From the NCBI GenBank assembly GCA_016190825.1, contig JACPPV010000023.1, positions 62,001-126,000 on the forward strand: a stretch of DNA of 64,000 bases, written 5' to 3'. Each line of letters begins with the position of its first letter. Position 1 is the stretch's first letter. The position numbers were made by a program, and so were the translations under genes. This document shows positions 9,155 through 18,010 of this stretch, one piece after another. The notes below the pieces were generated by a model that saw nothing but the letters and a program-made list of their open reading frames with translations, was not told the origin of the DNA and did not search any database. Source of the stretch: Chloroflexota bacterium. Lineage in GTDB: Bacteria > Chloroflexota > Dehalococcoidia > Dehalococcoidales > UBA2162.

Positions 9155-9179
9155 TGTATCAGTAACGATACATTGTCAA
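9155..9179 (-). promoter_or_regulatory. Promoter and palindromic operator of the DUF4160/DUF2442 pair
   Basis: On the minus strand TTGACA (9179-9174) is followed by the palindrome TGTATC-GTTACT-GATACA (9172-9155), which fills the -35/-10 spacer. A -10-like CATGAT or GATATT follows. A repressor bound to the palindrome would block the promoter; the XRE domain of the second gene is the natural candidate. Confidence 0.55.
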
Positions 9180-9320
9180 GTAGCAATATTGGAATCCGCA
9201 ATGCTAATGGGCGACAAAAAGCTGTTGCAGCGCCGGAATCAAGCCTTTCTTCTCAAACAAAGGTTCGGGAACTGTTCCCCAAAGCCCAGTTTTCTCATTG
9301 CGAATTTGTTCACAGTCTTC

Positions 9321-9818
9321 TTAGTGGTTGCGGCGAAGTACATATCGCCACCCTTCTTGCCACCCAAAAGGTGCAGTCACAATATCGGATAAAGCCTTTC
9401 CAGATACGAGAACATCAAGGGCCCAACGTGTGGCCGAGTGTCCGATAATAACCACTCGCTTGTTATCCCACTCGCGCAATAGGTCATTTAGGAGGTCTTC
9501 GACACGTTTAACAACATCAAGGTAGCTCTCTCCCGAAGGGTAGGGTTCATCAATGTGTTTAGCCCGTTCCAATTCTAATTGAGCGATAGGCACGCCATTT
9601 GGAGTTCCATAGTTACACTCCCGCAGACGTTCGTCTGTATGAAGGGGAACTCCAGAACCTCCAAATGCAATGTTAGCCGTTTCAACAGCCCGAGCCAGGT
9701 CAGACGTAAAAACCACATCAATTCGTTCGTTCAGTCTACGTTCTCCGAGTTCCCTTGCCAGTTGTTTACCCTTCTCTGATAAGCAGCTACCTAGCCAACC
9801 TGACGCAACTCGTTTCAT
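9321..9818 (-). pseudogene. Histidine phosphatase superfamily protein lacking its catalytic N-terminus
   Basis: The 165-residue product starts MKRVASGWLGSCLSEKGKQL and shows the rest of the phosphoglycerate mutase-like fold: FTSDLARAVETA, the acidic LRECNYGTPNG and the second catalytic His in VVIIGHSATRWALD. The N-terminal strand carrying the nucleophilic RHG motif is absent. Upstream the frame meets a stop at once, and I could not find the motif in another frame. It is likely a 5'-truncated or frameshifted gene, unless it belongs to a variant subfamily. A complete relative lies at 44542-45198. Confidence 0.6.
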
Positions 9819-9930
9819 ACCTCACACCCGTAAACGATTTGAATGTGGGGAAGGATACATTCGGCGAGTTGTGAGCCGTCAACAGCGCTAGAATATGGTT
9901 ATATATGATGCCTTCTTCCAAAAATCTCTT

Positions 9931-10335
9931 CTAAAGGCCGGTCTTCATCCCGCGCATCCAGTTGTTCATCTCATTCTCGCTTACCCCGCCTTTAGTGGCG
10001 GCTTGAGCGTACAACTTGGATTGGCTTAATTCGTCTTTCGTTACTATATTTTCCAGGAAGTGATCGAAGACCGGGTTCACCCACCGGTGAAGCCAGCGGA
10101 AAGTGGCCGACTTCTCCTTCAGGGCTACCTTGTAGAACCGAATACAATCATAGCAGGCGGGAGTGCGGACTATGTACTCTCCCGTATTGACGTGATGCGC
10201 ACGAGCCAGGAAACGCATTCCCGCCTTCAAAGGTTCGCGCAGCAGGCGAAACCAGGGGGCGCGCCGGTAGGCAATGTTAACCAGCTTCAGCGTGCAGTTG
10301 CCGCAGACGGCGTTCTTGAGTGGCGTATTCATCAA
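9931..10335 (-). CDS. Hypothetical protein with two CxxC motifs, coupled to a TauE-type permease
   Basis: The 134-residue protein is not recognised. It has two Cys pairs, VCGNC near the N-terminus and CYDC around residue 60, which could bind a metal or form disulfides. The remainder is basic and aromatic (FRWLHRWVNPVFDHFLENIV) without an obvious membrane segment or signal. Its ATG overlaps the end of the permease gene by four bases, so the two are translated together and may act together. Membership of an operon makes it a real gene; function is unknown. Confidence 0.6.
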   Translation of the reverse strand: MMNTPLKNAVCGNCTLKLVNIAYRRAPWFRLLREPLKAGMRFLARAHHVNTGEYIVRTPACYDCIRFYKVALKEKSATFRWLHRWVNPVFDHFLENIVTKDELSQSKLYAQAATKGGVSENEMNNWMRGMKTGL

Positions 10336-11117
10336 AGCAGCCCCGTTGCCAGCCCGACTCCGACCACAAGCAGCATGACGCCGACGATATATTGCACGGA
10401 ATGCAGGGTTACCTTCTTCACTAGACGCGCTCCAATAAACGACCCGATAAAGGCAAAGAAAATGCCAAGCAGCACCAGCCTCCAGATATCCCCGCTGATT
10501 TGGGTAAAACTGGCCGCATAGAAGGCGGCGCCGTACACTAGAAGGCGTACCAGGTCAACAATAAAAGCAACGACTCCGTTCGTGCCGACGAAGGCCTTTG
10601 TATCCAGTCCGCTCTTTATGAGGAAAGCAGAACGCATGGCCCCCTGGTTACCGGAGAGCCCGCCAAAGAAGCCCGATAATATGCCACCCAGCGGCAGGTA
10701 TTTCCGGTCAAAAGCGAGTTTCTGTAATCTCGGTACGAGGTCGAACATGGCGAAACCGATTATCAATACGCCAACGACGAGTTTGACCGCAGTCACACCA
10801 AATTCCCGCTCGCCGATTTGATAGGATATGACGGCCGGGATACCTGATAGCCGGATAAGTAACGAGGCACCGAGGATGGCTGCCAGAGCGGCGGTGATGG
10901 CAAAACGGATGACCACTCCCCAGTCCGCGTTGCGCCCCGTCAGGACTACTTTAAAAATGTTGTTAGCCAGGTGAACCACGGCAGTGGCAGCTATTGCCAC
11001 CGGTATCGGGAAGAAGAGGGCAAAAGCCGGCATGAGCACCGTCCCCAGGCCGAAACCGGAGAAAAGTGTCAAAGAAGAAACAAAAAGTGCTACCGCGGAG
11101 ATGACGATGTATTCCAT
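10332..11117 (-). CDS. TauE/SafE-family sulfite/anion permease-like membrane protein
   Basis: The 261-residue protein consists of seven or eight hydrophobic helices. Family features include an N-terminal GFGLGTVLMPAFALFFPIP and the repeated-half motif GGILSGFFGGLSGNQGAMRS. TauE/SafE (DUF81) proteins are proposed exporters or importers of sulfonates, sulfite or sulfoacetate; substrate cannot be told here. The gene heads a two-gene transcript, with the CxxC protein overlapping by four bases. Confidence 0.85.
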   Translation of the reverse strand: MEYIVISAVALFVSSLTLFSGFGLGTVLMPAFALFFPIPVAIAATAVVHLANNIFKVVLTGRNADWGVVIRFAITAALAAILGASLLIRLSGIPAVISYQIGEREFGVTAVKLVVGVLIIGFAMFDLVPRLQKLAFDRKYLPLGGILSGFFGGLSGNQGAMRSAFLIKSGLDTKAFVGTNGVVAFIVDLVRLLVYGAAFYAASFTQISGDIWRLVLLGIFFAFIGSFIGARLVKKVTLHSVQYIVGVMLLVVGVGLATGLL

Positions 11118-11469
11118 TCAATTATTATCCTCTCTGTTCATGATTTAGCCCGGGAACAGGTTTCCTAACATCTTATCGCTATGCAATAACGTTATTCGCC
11201 AATAATAAACCGCAACGACACCCCGCGTCAACTCCCCGATTCCGGCCATAGAGAGTCCCTGATAGAATTGGTTGGTTATGATGCCTTCATGGTAGATGAG
11301 TCCCGTTGCCCTCAGCGCCAGCGGCTTTGAGCAGGTTGTAAGAACGGTTCGGCTACGGTACGATTGGCTCACCTTACACCGGGACAGTAACCGAACCGTG
11401 TCTGTTCGCCGTCTGCCACGTATTGATTTCTGGCGGGCGCCGTGGCCCAACAGCATAATACGTCGGGGC

Positions 11470-11569
11470 CTTTCCGACGCCTCAGCGATGGTTACTCGTG
11501 ATTCATCACCATGTCTACCGCTTCTTTTTGGAATTCCGGCGTATACTGTCTTCTCTTCTGCTCGGTCAA
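11470..11569 (-). mobile_element. IS3-family transposase OrfA remnant
   Basis: On the minus strand TTG 11569 follows AGGAGGTGTTCAG and encodes EQKRRQYTPEFQKEAVDMV, the characteristic start of IS3-type OrfA. The frame then breaks near 11505; the adjacent frame continues ESRVTIAEASER, as expected for the next helix. Nothing recognisable follows. Bases 11611-11637 read, on the minus strand, TGGGGTCTAACAAAACAGAC, which may be the old terminal repeat. The remaining DNA of the 11118-11890 gap shows no gene. Confidence 0.6.
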
Positions 11570-11890
11570 CTGAACACCTCCTGTCGCTCATTTTACTCGA
11601 CTCTTCTCGAGGTGTCTGTTTTGTTAGACCCCATCAGTGCCCGATTCTCCTTGCCCGTCCAATCCCTAACTGAACTCTTAGGAGCCACAGCGCAACTCAA
11701 CCTCACGAAAACAGGCATTCCTTTTGGACTATCCTTTTCGGACTACCCATTTCGGACGAGGACTTTCTGGTCATATTGTTCTCCCCAAAATTATCCCTCT
11801 GAAGAATACCCGCATCTGATGTTATGCAACAGAATGATATATGTCGAGATCATCTGACACATATCAATAACTTTGAGGAAATGTTGAGAC

Positions 11891-12091
11891 GTGCCGGTAA
11901 TATTCGGAAATCAGAAATACTACCGAACAAAGGAAGTTTGTGAGATTGCTGGAGTCAGCCGCTCGACTCTGTGGCGATGGATGAAAGCCGGGATTCTGAA
12001 GGACTCGGCAAGGAAAGACAGACGTGGATGGAGATTGTTCACGGAGGCAGATGTCAAAATCATTCAGGATGAGGCCCAAAGGGTCAGGTAG
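11891..12091 (+). CDS. Small MerR/excisionase-type helix-turn-helix protein
   Basis: GTG 11891 begins a 66-residue product made almost wholly of a winged-helix DNA-binding domain (YYRTKEVCEIAGVSRSTLWR, then GWRLFTEADVKII). This is the HTH_17/MerR-like fold found in excisionases and small regulators. Its stop is two bases before the SipW peptidase start, so it very probably regulates, and is co-transcribed with, the SipW/TasA-like genes. No effector domain is present. Confidence 0.8.
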   Translation: MPVIFGNQKYYRTKEVCEIAGVSRSTLWRWMKAGILKDSARKDRRGWRLFTEADVKIIQDEAQRVR

Positions 12092-12093
12092 AG

Positions 12094-12714
12094 ATGTTCT
12101 TGCCGAAGGCCCCGATTATTAATCAGGTTGGTGATGGCAAACAGATGAAAAAGAGGCTTGCGCAGACATCGTCACGGAGGGATTCACGGAATCGAAAGCA
12201 TTTATTTGCGAGGATACTCCGCGGGGCGGTGACTTGGATTCTTATTTTTATCGTTGCCGGGATGGTGTTCGTCTACCTGTCACCGGATTATGACATGTCT
12301 GTTGTGAAAAGCGAAAGCATGAAGCCATCCATAGAAATGGGAGACCTGATAATAACCGGCCGGCCGGGCGGATTTCCCGGGTATGACATTAGACCCGGGA
12401 CAATAGTCTCGTACCGCATTGGAGAGAGTATCGTTACCCACAGGGTGCTATCGGCCGATCCTGAGAATGGCATATTTGTGACGAAGGGGGATGCCGTAGA
12501 AGACCCTGATCCACAGCCGATCCACATATCTCAGATAGTCGGAGTCTACCTTTTCGGGATATCGAAACTGGGTTACCTGTCCTACTTTCTGCACACCAGG
12601 GTGGGCTGGTTCTTGTTGGTCATACTTCCGGCCGCGGTGCTGGTGGGCTTCATCATAAGAGCAATCATTAAGGAATCGTTATCAACCCCGAAATCCCGGT
12701 CTGAGGAGGGCTAA
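12094..12714 (+). CDS. SipW-type (archaeal/ER-like) signal peptidase I
   Basis: A 206-residue membrane protein with a transmembrane helix at about 45-63, a catalytic region and a second membrane helix near the C-terminus (GWFLLVILPAAVLVGFIIRA). The Ser nucleophile is in SESMKP (Ser75). The place taken by the usual Lys general base holds His in VTHRVL (His116), and KGDAVEDPDP supplies Asp. This Ser-His-Asp arrangement is that of SipW and the eukaryotic/archaeal enzymes, not of the LepB type. SipW processes TasA/CalY-like proteins, which are encoded directly downstream. A later start at ATG 12145 is possible. Confidence 0.9.
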   Translation: MFLPKAPIINQVGDGKQMKKRLAQTSSRRDSRNRKHLFARILRGAVTWILIFIVAGMVFVYLSPDYDMSVVKSESMKPSIEMGDLIITGRPGGFPGYDIRPGTIVSYRIGESIVTHRVLSADPENGIFVTKGDAVEDPDPQPIHISQIVGVYLFGISKLGYLSYFLHTRVGWFLLVILPAAVLVGFIIRAIIKESLSTPKSRSEEG

Positions 12715-12783
12715 ACATGTGTACTTGATGATCATATCAATAACCCGCTTGTATCCAGTCAAAATCATTTCAAGGAGAACAAG

Positions 12784-13443
12784 TTGAAAAGAATATTCGG
12801 TTTGTCAATAGCGGCTTTCCTCATCATCAGTCTTGTGGCTGGAGGTACTTATGCCTTCTTCAGTGATACAGAGACCTCCAGCAACAACCAGTTCAGCGCA
12901 GGCACTCTTGATCTCAAGTTGTCTGACGCCAATGAGGCGGACCAGGATGGCGTAACCGCCAGCTTCGGCAGCAGCGCTTTGAAGCCTGGTGATACCATGG
13001 GACCGTCAACCATTACCCTCAAAAACACCGGCACCGTAACCGCCAGCCATGTAGACATCAAGTTCCAGAACACGGTTACGGATAATCCAAGCTATAATGA
13101 GGCCGACCTCGGCGCCAATATTGCCGACATGAGCACGCTGCTGACTGTCTCCGCCTTGAGTTATGGCGCCACTGACCTGCTCAGCAAGACCGCCGGCGTT
13201 TTCGATAATGCCTATATTGAGGCGGCGGACAATGCCGGGAACAACGATGGCGCTATCACCCTGAACGAACTGAACAATGTCATCATCCAGAGTCTGACGG
13301 CGCCGGCTGCTAATAACGGCACCGTTGTGTTTTCCATTACCCTTAACATTGCCTCCACCGTAGGCAATGGAATACAGGGCGACATTGTGAGCGTGACTGT
13401 GACCTTCGGTCTGTACCAGGATTCCAGCCAGCACCTGAGCTAA
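12784..13443 (+). CDS. SipW-dependent TasA/CalY-like fibre protein 1
   Basis: TTG 12784 follows AAGGAG at ideal spacing. The N-terminus is a SipW-type signal peptide (FLIISLVAGGTYAFFSDTET) in which cleavage is expected before or within TYAFFSDTE. The mature part begins SNNQFSAGTLDLKL, typical of TasA/camelysin proteins, followed by a beta-rich domain (KPGDTMGPSTITLKNTGTVT) of about 190 residues. Such proteins form extracellular fibres or biofilm matrix in Bacillus. It is the first of three SipW-type substrates here. A stem-loop follows the gene. Confidence 0.85.
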   Translation: MKRIFGLSIAAFLIISLVAGGTYAFFSDTETSSNNQFSAGTLDLKLSDANEADQDGVTASFGSSALKPGDTMGPSTITLKNTGTVTASHVDIKFQNTVTDNPSYNEADLGANIADMSTLLTVSALSYGATDLLSKTAGVFDNAYIEAADNAGNNDGAITLNELNNVIIQSLTAPAANNGTVVFSITLNIASTVGNGIQGDIVSVTVTFGLYQDSSQHLS

Positions 13444-13460
13444 CAGGGCCCAATCCTGCG

Positions 13461-13488
13461 AGTAGTGGGCTCGAAAGGGCCCACTACT
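13461..13488 (+). terminator. Stem-loop between the two TasA-like genes
   Basis: AGTAGTGGGC (13461-13470) pairs perfectly with GCCCACTACT (13479-13488). There is no T-run, so it may attenuate transcription or stabilise the upstream mRNA, giving different amounts of the two fibre proteins. Confidence 0.55.
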
Positions 13489-13524
13489 TATCCTGTTCGT
13501 AATGAGTAGCGTGAAGAGAATGAG

Positions 13525-14151
13525 ATGGTGAAGAAACCAGTCGGTTTAACCCTGGCTGTTTTGCTCATTGTGGGCATCACTGCCGGCGTCTGGGCTTATT
13601 TCAGCGATACCGAGACCTCAATGAGCAATAGCCTGACTTTCGGGACGCTGGACCTCAAAATCAACGGGGGTGACGCAGCCGTTACTACATTAACTGTCAG
13701 TAACGCGGCGCCAGGTGAAAGCGGCAGCGCCAGCAGCACAATAACCAATATCGGTACTTTGAGCAGCGAGCTGGATATCACCTTTTCGGCAATTACCAAC
13801 ACAGGTGGTGTCATCGGGGAGTTTGGTGACGGAGTTGGCAATCTCGGTGCCGTTACCGAGATGACTGTCTTTATTGACGCAGACCAGGACGGGACATGGA
13901 GCTCCGGGGATAAAGGGCTCAAGTCGGACGGGACCACTTATCCAAAGAACCCTTCGTACCCGCAATTATTATACGCTACCATGAATAGCTACAGTGGCCG
14001 GAGGTGGGATTCTGTGAAGACCATGAACGGTAATGACCCGGATAATTTCACCATTATATGGCGCATTCCCAGCAATACTGGCAACACCATCCAGGGTGAT
14101 AGCGTCAGCTTTAACATAACCTTTACGTTGGAACAATCCAATGCTGACTGA
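13525..14151 (+). CDS. SipW-dependent TasA/CalY-like fibre protein 2
   Basis: The 208-residue product has the same plan as its upstream neighbour: a SipW-type signal (VLLIVGITAGVWAYFSDTET), the mature start SNSLTFGTLDLKING, and a beta-rich domain with alternating Gly, Ser and Thr (SNAAPGESGSASSTITNIGT). It contains the Asp-rich stretch DADQDGTWSSGDKG, which could bind calcium. It is a paralogue of protein 1 rather than a copy, so the two may be major and minor subunits of one fibre. Confidence 0.83.
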   Translation: MVKKPVGLTLAVLLIVGITAGVWAYFSDTETSMSNSLTFGTLDLKINGGDAAVTTLTVSNAAPGESGSASSTITNIGTLSSELDITFSAITNTGGVIGEFGDGVGNLGAVTEMTVFIDADQDGTWSSGDKGLKSDGTTYPKNPSYPQLLYATMNSYSGRRWDSVKTMNGNDPDNFTIIWRIPSNTGNTIQGDSVSFNITFTLEQSNAD

Positions 14152-14256
14152 CCTTGCAATCCGGAAAGACCAGCGGTCAAGACAGCGTTTGGGCTTTCAA
14201 GACGGTAGTATCACCGTTACTATGACATCACGCGAACCAATAGACGGAGGTAAATT

Positions 14257-14538
14257 TTGGCCGTTGTAAAGCGAGAGGGGCACATTAACGACCGTGAACT
14301 CGGCCTGGTCCATGCGCTCGCTGAAAAGACTCGTCTTCTGCGACAAAAAGAAAGAGAGTTGGAAGCACTGAACAATCTTTTTGTCGAATGCCTGAATCAA
14401 CGCTTTGAAACCGCCGAAACTTACGGACGTCTTATCAATATCATTATCAGAGCGGCTGAGGAGATTCGCAATCTAGCCAAGGAAGCCGAACCATACCGGG
14501 TGGAATATTCTCAGGGCAGGCAGGAAGGCGCCAAGTGA
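14257..14538 (+). CDS. Small coiled-coil protein within the SipW/TasA-like cluster
   Basis: TTG 14257 lies behind a strong GGAGG. The 93-residue protein is charged and helical (LAEKTRLLRQKERELEALNN, then RLINIIIRAAEEIRNLAKEA) with no signal peptide or membrane segment. It is not recognised. Its position between the fibre genes suggests a cytoplasmic role in expression or assembly, which is a guess. Confidence 0.6.
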   Translation: MAVVKREGHINDRELGLVHALAEKTRLLRQKERELEALNNLFVECLNQRFETAETYGRLINIIIRAAEEIRNLAKEAEPYRVEYSQGRQEGAK

Positions 14539-14619
14539 TATCTTTCGTTCTGGTAGCCGTTCGGACCAAGGTTCGGCTTTGTTCCTCGCCGAGTGATTCA
14601 GTGCTTTCAGAAGTGTGAT

Positions 14620-16056
14620 ATGAATAGATATTCCTGGCTCATGTTCGGGGGCGTCATCGCAATACTGGCACTGGCGATTCGCGTTGGTGTTACCGGCGCG
14701 CTCTTCAGCGACACCGAAATCAGCGCAGATAATAGCTTTCAGGGATGGACTTCCAACCAGTGGGTGCAAACCACGCAGGCGGATTTTCAAGCCGGAGTTT
14801 TGTCACAGGTAGATGCTACGAGCAGCCCTGGAGACGTTAAGCTGGCGGCTACCGCTGATAACGTAACCGACACATTTAACGATGAAACCTGGATTGCTTC
14901 CGGAAGTAATCTTACTGTTTTTGGCGGGCAGGTCAAACTCTCCAGCACCAGCGTTACCGAAACTCTTCGTCCCAACGGCGTCGGCAGCTTAACAGAAATC
15001 ACCTATACAACACCGTCTTCTCAGCCACACTGGAGTATGGTAGATGAAGCAACTTCAGATGATGATACTACCCAGGTTTGGAGCGTGACTCAAGCTTATC
15101 AAACAGACCTCTATGCTCTATCGGATACGACTCTGACAGGAACAATAAATAAAGTGACGGTGTACATCCGTGTCATGGGACAAGATATAGCCTCGTATCA
15201 CGCTCTGGCCAGGGAAGCTATCAGGACCAACGGCACAAACTTTTTTGGAACCGAGCATGTTCTACCTGCTACCTGGACCAATTACTCCTACGAATGGACG
15301 ACCAACCCCTATACGGGGAACCCCTGGACCTGGGCAGAGATTAACGCGCTTGAAGCAGGTGTTTCTATTGGTTATCAAAACACAGGTTACTACAGTCGTT
15401 GCACTCAGGTCTATGCTGTTGTTGATTACACCGCTTTCAATTCGTCAGGGACGCTGACCTCCACAAACTTACTAGCGGGACAAAGCGTTGCCAGTATAAA
15501 CAGCTTTGGATACAATGCCTCGGCAATTCCATCGGGAACCAGCTTGGAGGTGCAGTTCTCGCAGGATAATACTAACTGGTACAACTCATCAGGTAATTCA
15601 GGTGGCTGGGATACCCTGTCTCAAGGAACAAGTAACATCAGCCTCTCTGCTCTGGCCTGGTCTGGAGCTAACTTTTATTACAAAATGCAATTCACCTCCG
15701 ACGGAACTGCCACTCCTGTTCTGGATGAGATAAGCGTTAATTATTCCTCCACCTATCCCAGCTCGGGCACTATTGCTTCCCAGGTCCTGGATACCGGAGT
15801 TGCTGAGGCTGGGTGGAATAGCCTGTTCTGGGATGAAACACTGCAAGCCTCTACCAACATCACCTTTGAGGTCAGGGCATCTGATACCGCGTTTCTCAAA
15901 GACGCGGCTACCCCGTCATGGACTTCGGTTGGGGGAACCTCCCCGGTAACTTCAGGGCTGCCTCCAGGAAGATACAAGCAGTGGCGGGCAACCTTGATTA
16001 CCTCGGATACATCCAAAACCCCAACCTTACATGAGGTCAGGGCTTATTATTATTGA
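14620..16056 (+). CDS. Large secreted protein with SipW-type signal and beta-sandwich repeats
   Basis: ATG 14620 is preferred to GTG 14593 because it places the hydrophobic signal (WLMFGGVIAILALAIRVGV) at the N-terminus. The signal is followed by GALFSDTEISADNSFQ, the SipW processing signature, so this is the third predicted substrate of the peptidase. The remaining 440 or so residues are Thr/Ser/Asn/Trp-rich and beta-predicted, without Cys clusters or a catalytic motif that I can see. Short repeated phrases (SQVLDTGVAEAGWNSLFWDE) recall surface proteins with carbohydrate-binding-like sandwiches. It may be an adhesin displayed on the fibre. Confidence 0.75.
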   Translation: MNRYSWLMFGGVIAILALAIRVGVTGALFSDTEISADNSFQGWTSNQWVQTTQADFQAGVLSQVDATSSPGDVKLAATADNVTDTFNDETWIASGSNLTVFGGQVKLSSTSVTETLRPNGVGSLTEITYTTPSSQPHWSMVDEATSDDDTTQVWSVTQAYQTDLYALSDTTLTGTINKVTVYIRVMGQDIASYHALAREAIRTNGTNFFGTEHVLPATWTNYSYEWTTNPYTGNPWTWAEINALEAGVSIGYQNTGYYSRCTQVYAVVDYTAFNSSGTLTSTNLLAGQSVASINSFGYNASAIPSGTSLEVQFSQDNTNWYNSSGNSGGWDTLSQGTSNISLSALAWSGANFYYKMQFTSDGTATPVLDEISVNYSSTYPSSGTIASQVLDTGVAEAGWNSLFWDETLQASTNITFEVRASDTAFLKDAATPSWTSVGGTSPVTSGLPPGRYKQWRATLITSDTSKTPTLHEVRAYYY

Positions 16057-16254
16057 AGGGAAGGAACAACATACTGCTGACAAATGAGTGAGAAACTGGC
16101 AAAAAGTAGACTGCTGGGTACATGGCTCGCTGTCCGAGTTGCGGAGCTGTGACGTTTTTCGATAACCCGATACTTCCTAAAAGGGTAGAATTTGGCGGTA
16201 AGCTTTGCCCGCACCAATTGGAGAGGAAACCATGCCGTGGCGGGCTCGCGGCCG

Positions 16255-17556
16255 TCAGACCTGTCTAGCCAGTTTGCTGGTGGTTATGTTCACGTATAGT
16301 ATCAGTATGCCTTCCGGTACCGGCTCGATGTGGATGTCAAACCAGCGCCTGGCGCCATCGGGATAAACCACTTCAGTCTCTAATTCCTGGGGGACCCGTT
16401 TTTCCATGGACTCTTTCATTCTGGCGTAAATCTCTTGCCCCTCTATGCCGGGCAAGACTTCCTGTGGGGTGCGGCCGATGATCTGTTCCCTGGTCAACCG
16501 TCCTTGACGGGCAACAGCCTCATTCGCATACGTGTAGCGCCAGTTGAAGTCGAGAAGCAGGCAGCCCTCCAGCATACTATCGAGGATACTCCGGAAGCGC
16601 AGTTCACTTTCTCTAAGCGTCTGTTCTATCTGTTTCCGCTGCGTGATATCAAGTACGATACCCCGGATGCCAACCACTTGCCCCGCTCGCTGAATCGGTG
16701 CGCTGTGCACGACCGCGGCAAAGGTAGTACCATCCCGTGTTTGAAGCAGATATTCCTCTGGCCCGATGTCTTCCTGCTCAAGGACCCTGCCAAACCTCTG
16801 CCTGGCGAACGCCAGGTATCCCGGAAAGACGAAGTTGAATACGCTGATGCCGCGTGCGATATCGTCCGGGGTGAGGCTGAAAGCGACCAGGCCTTCCTTG
16901 TTGGCATAAGTGATTCTGCCCTGAGCGTCTGACTCGAAGACAATCTCCGGAAGCAGATCGGCCAGGTCCCGGTATCTCTGCTCACTTTCCTGCAAGGCCT
17001 TCTCGGCTCGCTTACGTTCGGTGATGTCCGCCACCGAGATACGGTAGACCAGGTTTGACTTCTCGAATGTTAGGACCGTCTGCAACTGGGCGTGAAAAAC
17101 TCTGTCATCGCCACAATGCATCTCAACCTCGGTGCTTAGCCGCTGTCCTGTTTCGGCGATTTCCTTGAGGTAAGAATGAAGCGCCTCGTGATACTGCGGT
17201 TCTACCAGGCTTGGAAACTGTTCATTTACCAGCTTCGCCCGGGAAATACCTACCATATCACAGCCGGTGATATTTACGCTGAGAATGAATCCGCGGCGGT
17301 CAACATTGAAGTATCCCACCGGGGCAAAGTCAAAAAGATCAACGGACTGCTTGCGGGATTCTTCAAGTTCTGCCTGGTCCCGGCGGAGCGCCTCGACCTG
17401 TGTCTCCAGTTCACCCTGCCGGACCACAAGAGCACCAAGCAGCTTTTGGACTTCCGCGGCAGGCATCCTGGCAAAATCTTCAGCAGGCAGCGCGATAGCT
17501 CTGTTCGCCTGGTCTCGCAGCCCGTTCATGCTGCCGGGTCCCCTTTCACTACTCAT
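16255..17556 (-). CDS. Three-PAS-domain signalling protein without a kinase domain
   Basis: ATG 17556 overlaps the end of the regulator gene upstream, indicating translational coupling. The 433-residue protein starts with a helical segment (VRQGELETQVEALRRDQAEL). Three PAS/PAC units follow, each closed by the usual sequence (VADITERKRAEKAL, VLDITQRKQIEQTL and a final YVNITTSKLARQV-stop). Such chains normally lead into a histidine kinase or GGDEF domain, but here the gene ends straight after the third PAS. Either it is a standalone sensor feeding the neighbouring regulator, or its output domain has been lost at about 16255. Confidence 0.8.
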   Translation of the reverse strand: MSSERGPGSMNGLRDQANRAIALPAEDFARMPAAEVQKLLGALVVRQGELETQVEALRRDQAELEESRKQSVDLFDFAPVGYFNVDRRGFILSVNITGCDMVGISRAKLVNEQFPSLVEPQYHEALHSYLKEIAETGQRLSTEVEMHCGDDRVFHAQLQTVLTFEKSNLVYRISVADITERKRAEKALQESEQRYRDLADLLPEIVFESDAQGRITYANKEGLVAFSLTPDDIARGISVFNFVFPGYLAFARQRFGRVLEQEDIGPEEYLLQTRDGTTFAAVVHSAPIQRAGQVVGIRGIVLDITQRKQIEQTLRESELRFRSILDSMLEGCLLLDFNWRYTYANEAVARQGRLTREQIIGRTPQEVLPGIEGQEIYARMKESMEKRVPQELETEVVYPDGARRWFDIHIEPVPEGILILYVNITTSKLARQV

Positions 17557-18010
17557 GCCCCTCCTCCATCTGCTTGATTGGCGGAGATTCGTTGATGTCC
17601 AGCCAGAACAGTCCCAGCCGATACACCGCCTCGGCGAATTCGTCAAAGTCCACCGGTTTGCCAACATAGGCGTTGGCGCCCATGGCATAGCTGTTGGCGA
17701 TATCAACCTCTTCTTTCGAAGCGGTCAGGATCACTACTGGCAGGTACTTGGTCCGCAGGTCTGCCCGCACCCTTTTTAACACTTCAAAACCGTTCACCCG
17801 GGGCATCTTCAGGTCAAGGAGCGTCAACTCCGGCGTGTCGTTCAGGTTACGTCCGGCATATTTGCCGGTGCCAAACAGGTAGTCGAGGGCCTCATCGCCA
17901 TCCCAGGCGACAACAACCTGGGCTACCATGTTACTTTTTTTCAGCGCCCGCTGGATCAGGAACACATCGTGTTCATTGTCGTCGACGAGCAAAATGGTCT
18001 TTTCTTTCAT
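17549..18010 (-). CDS. Single-domain response regulator (Rcp1/CheY-like)
   Basis: The 153-residue protein is only a receiver domain: acidic VDDNEHD near the N-terminus, phospho-acceptor Asp in [18 protein letters not shown], Thr in [10 protein letters not shown] and Lys in [11 protein letters not shown]. The long loop between the second helix and third strand is typical of the Rcp1 type that partners phytochrome or PAS-containing kinases. Its ATG overlaps the stop codon of the kinase fragment (ATGA), so kinase, regulator and PAS protein form one transcript. No output domain is present. Confidence 0.9.
   Translation of the reverse strand: MKEKTILLVDDNEHDVFLIQRALKKSNMVAQVVVAWDGDEALDYLFGTGKYAGRNLNDTPELTLLDLKMPRVNGFEVLKRVRADLRTKYLPVVILTASKEEVDIANSYAMGANAYVGKPVDFDEFAEAVYRLGLFWLDINESPPIKQMEEGHE

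Noticed and set aside
11118-11890. A complete IS3 element
   Set aside because: Only a short frameshifted OrfA start and one possible end are visible; no OrfB sequence with the DDE residues was found.
12784-14151. The two TasA-like genes as a recent duplication
   Set aside because: They share the signal and general plan but differ throughout their bodies, so they are old paralogues.
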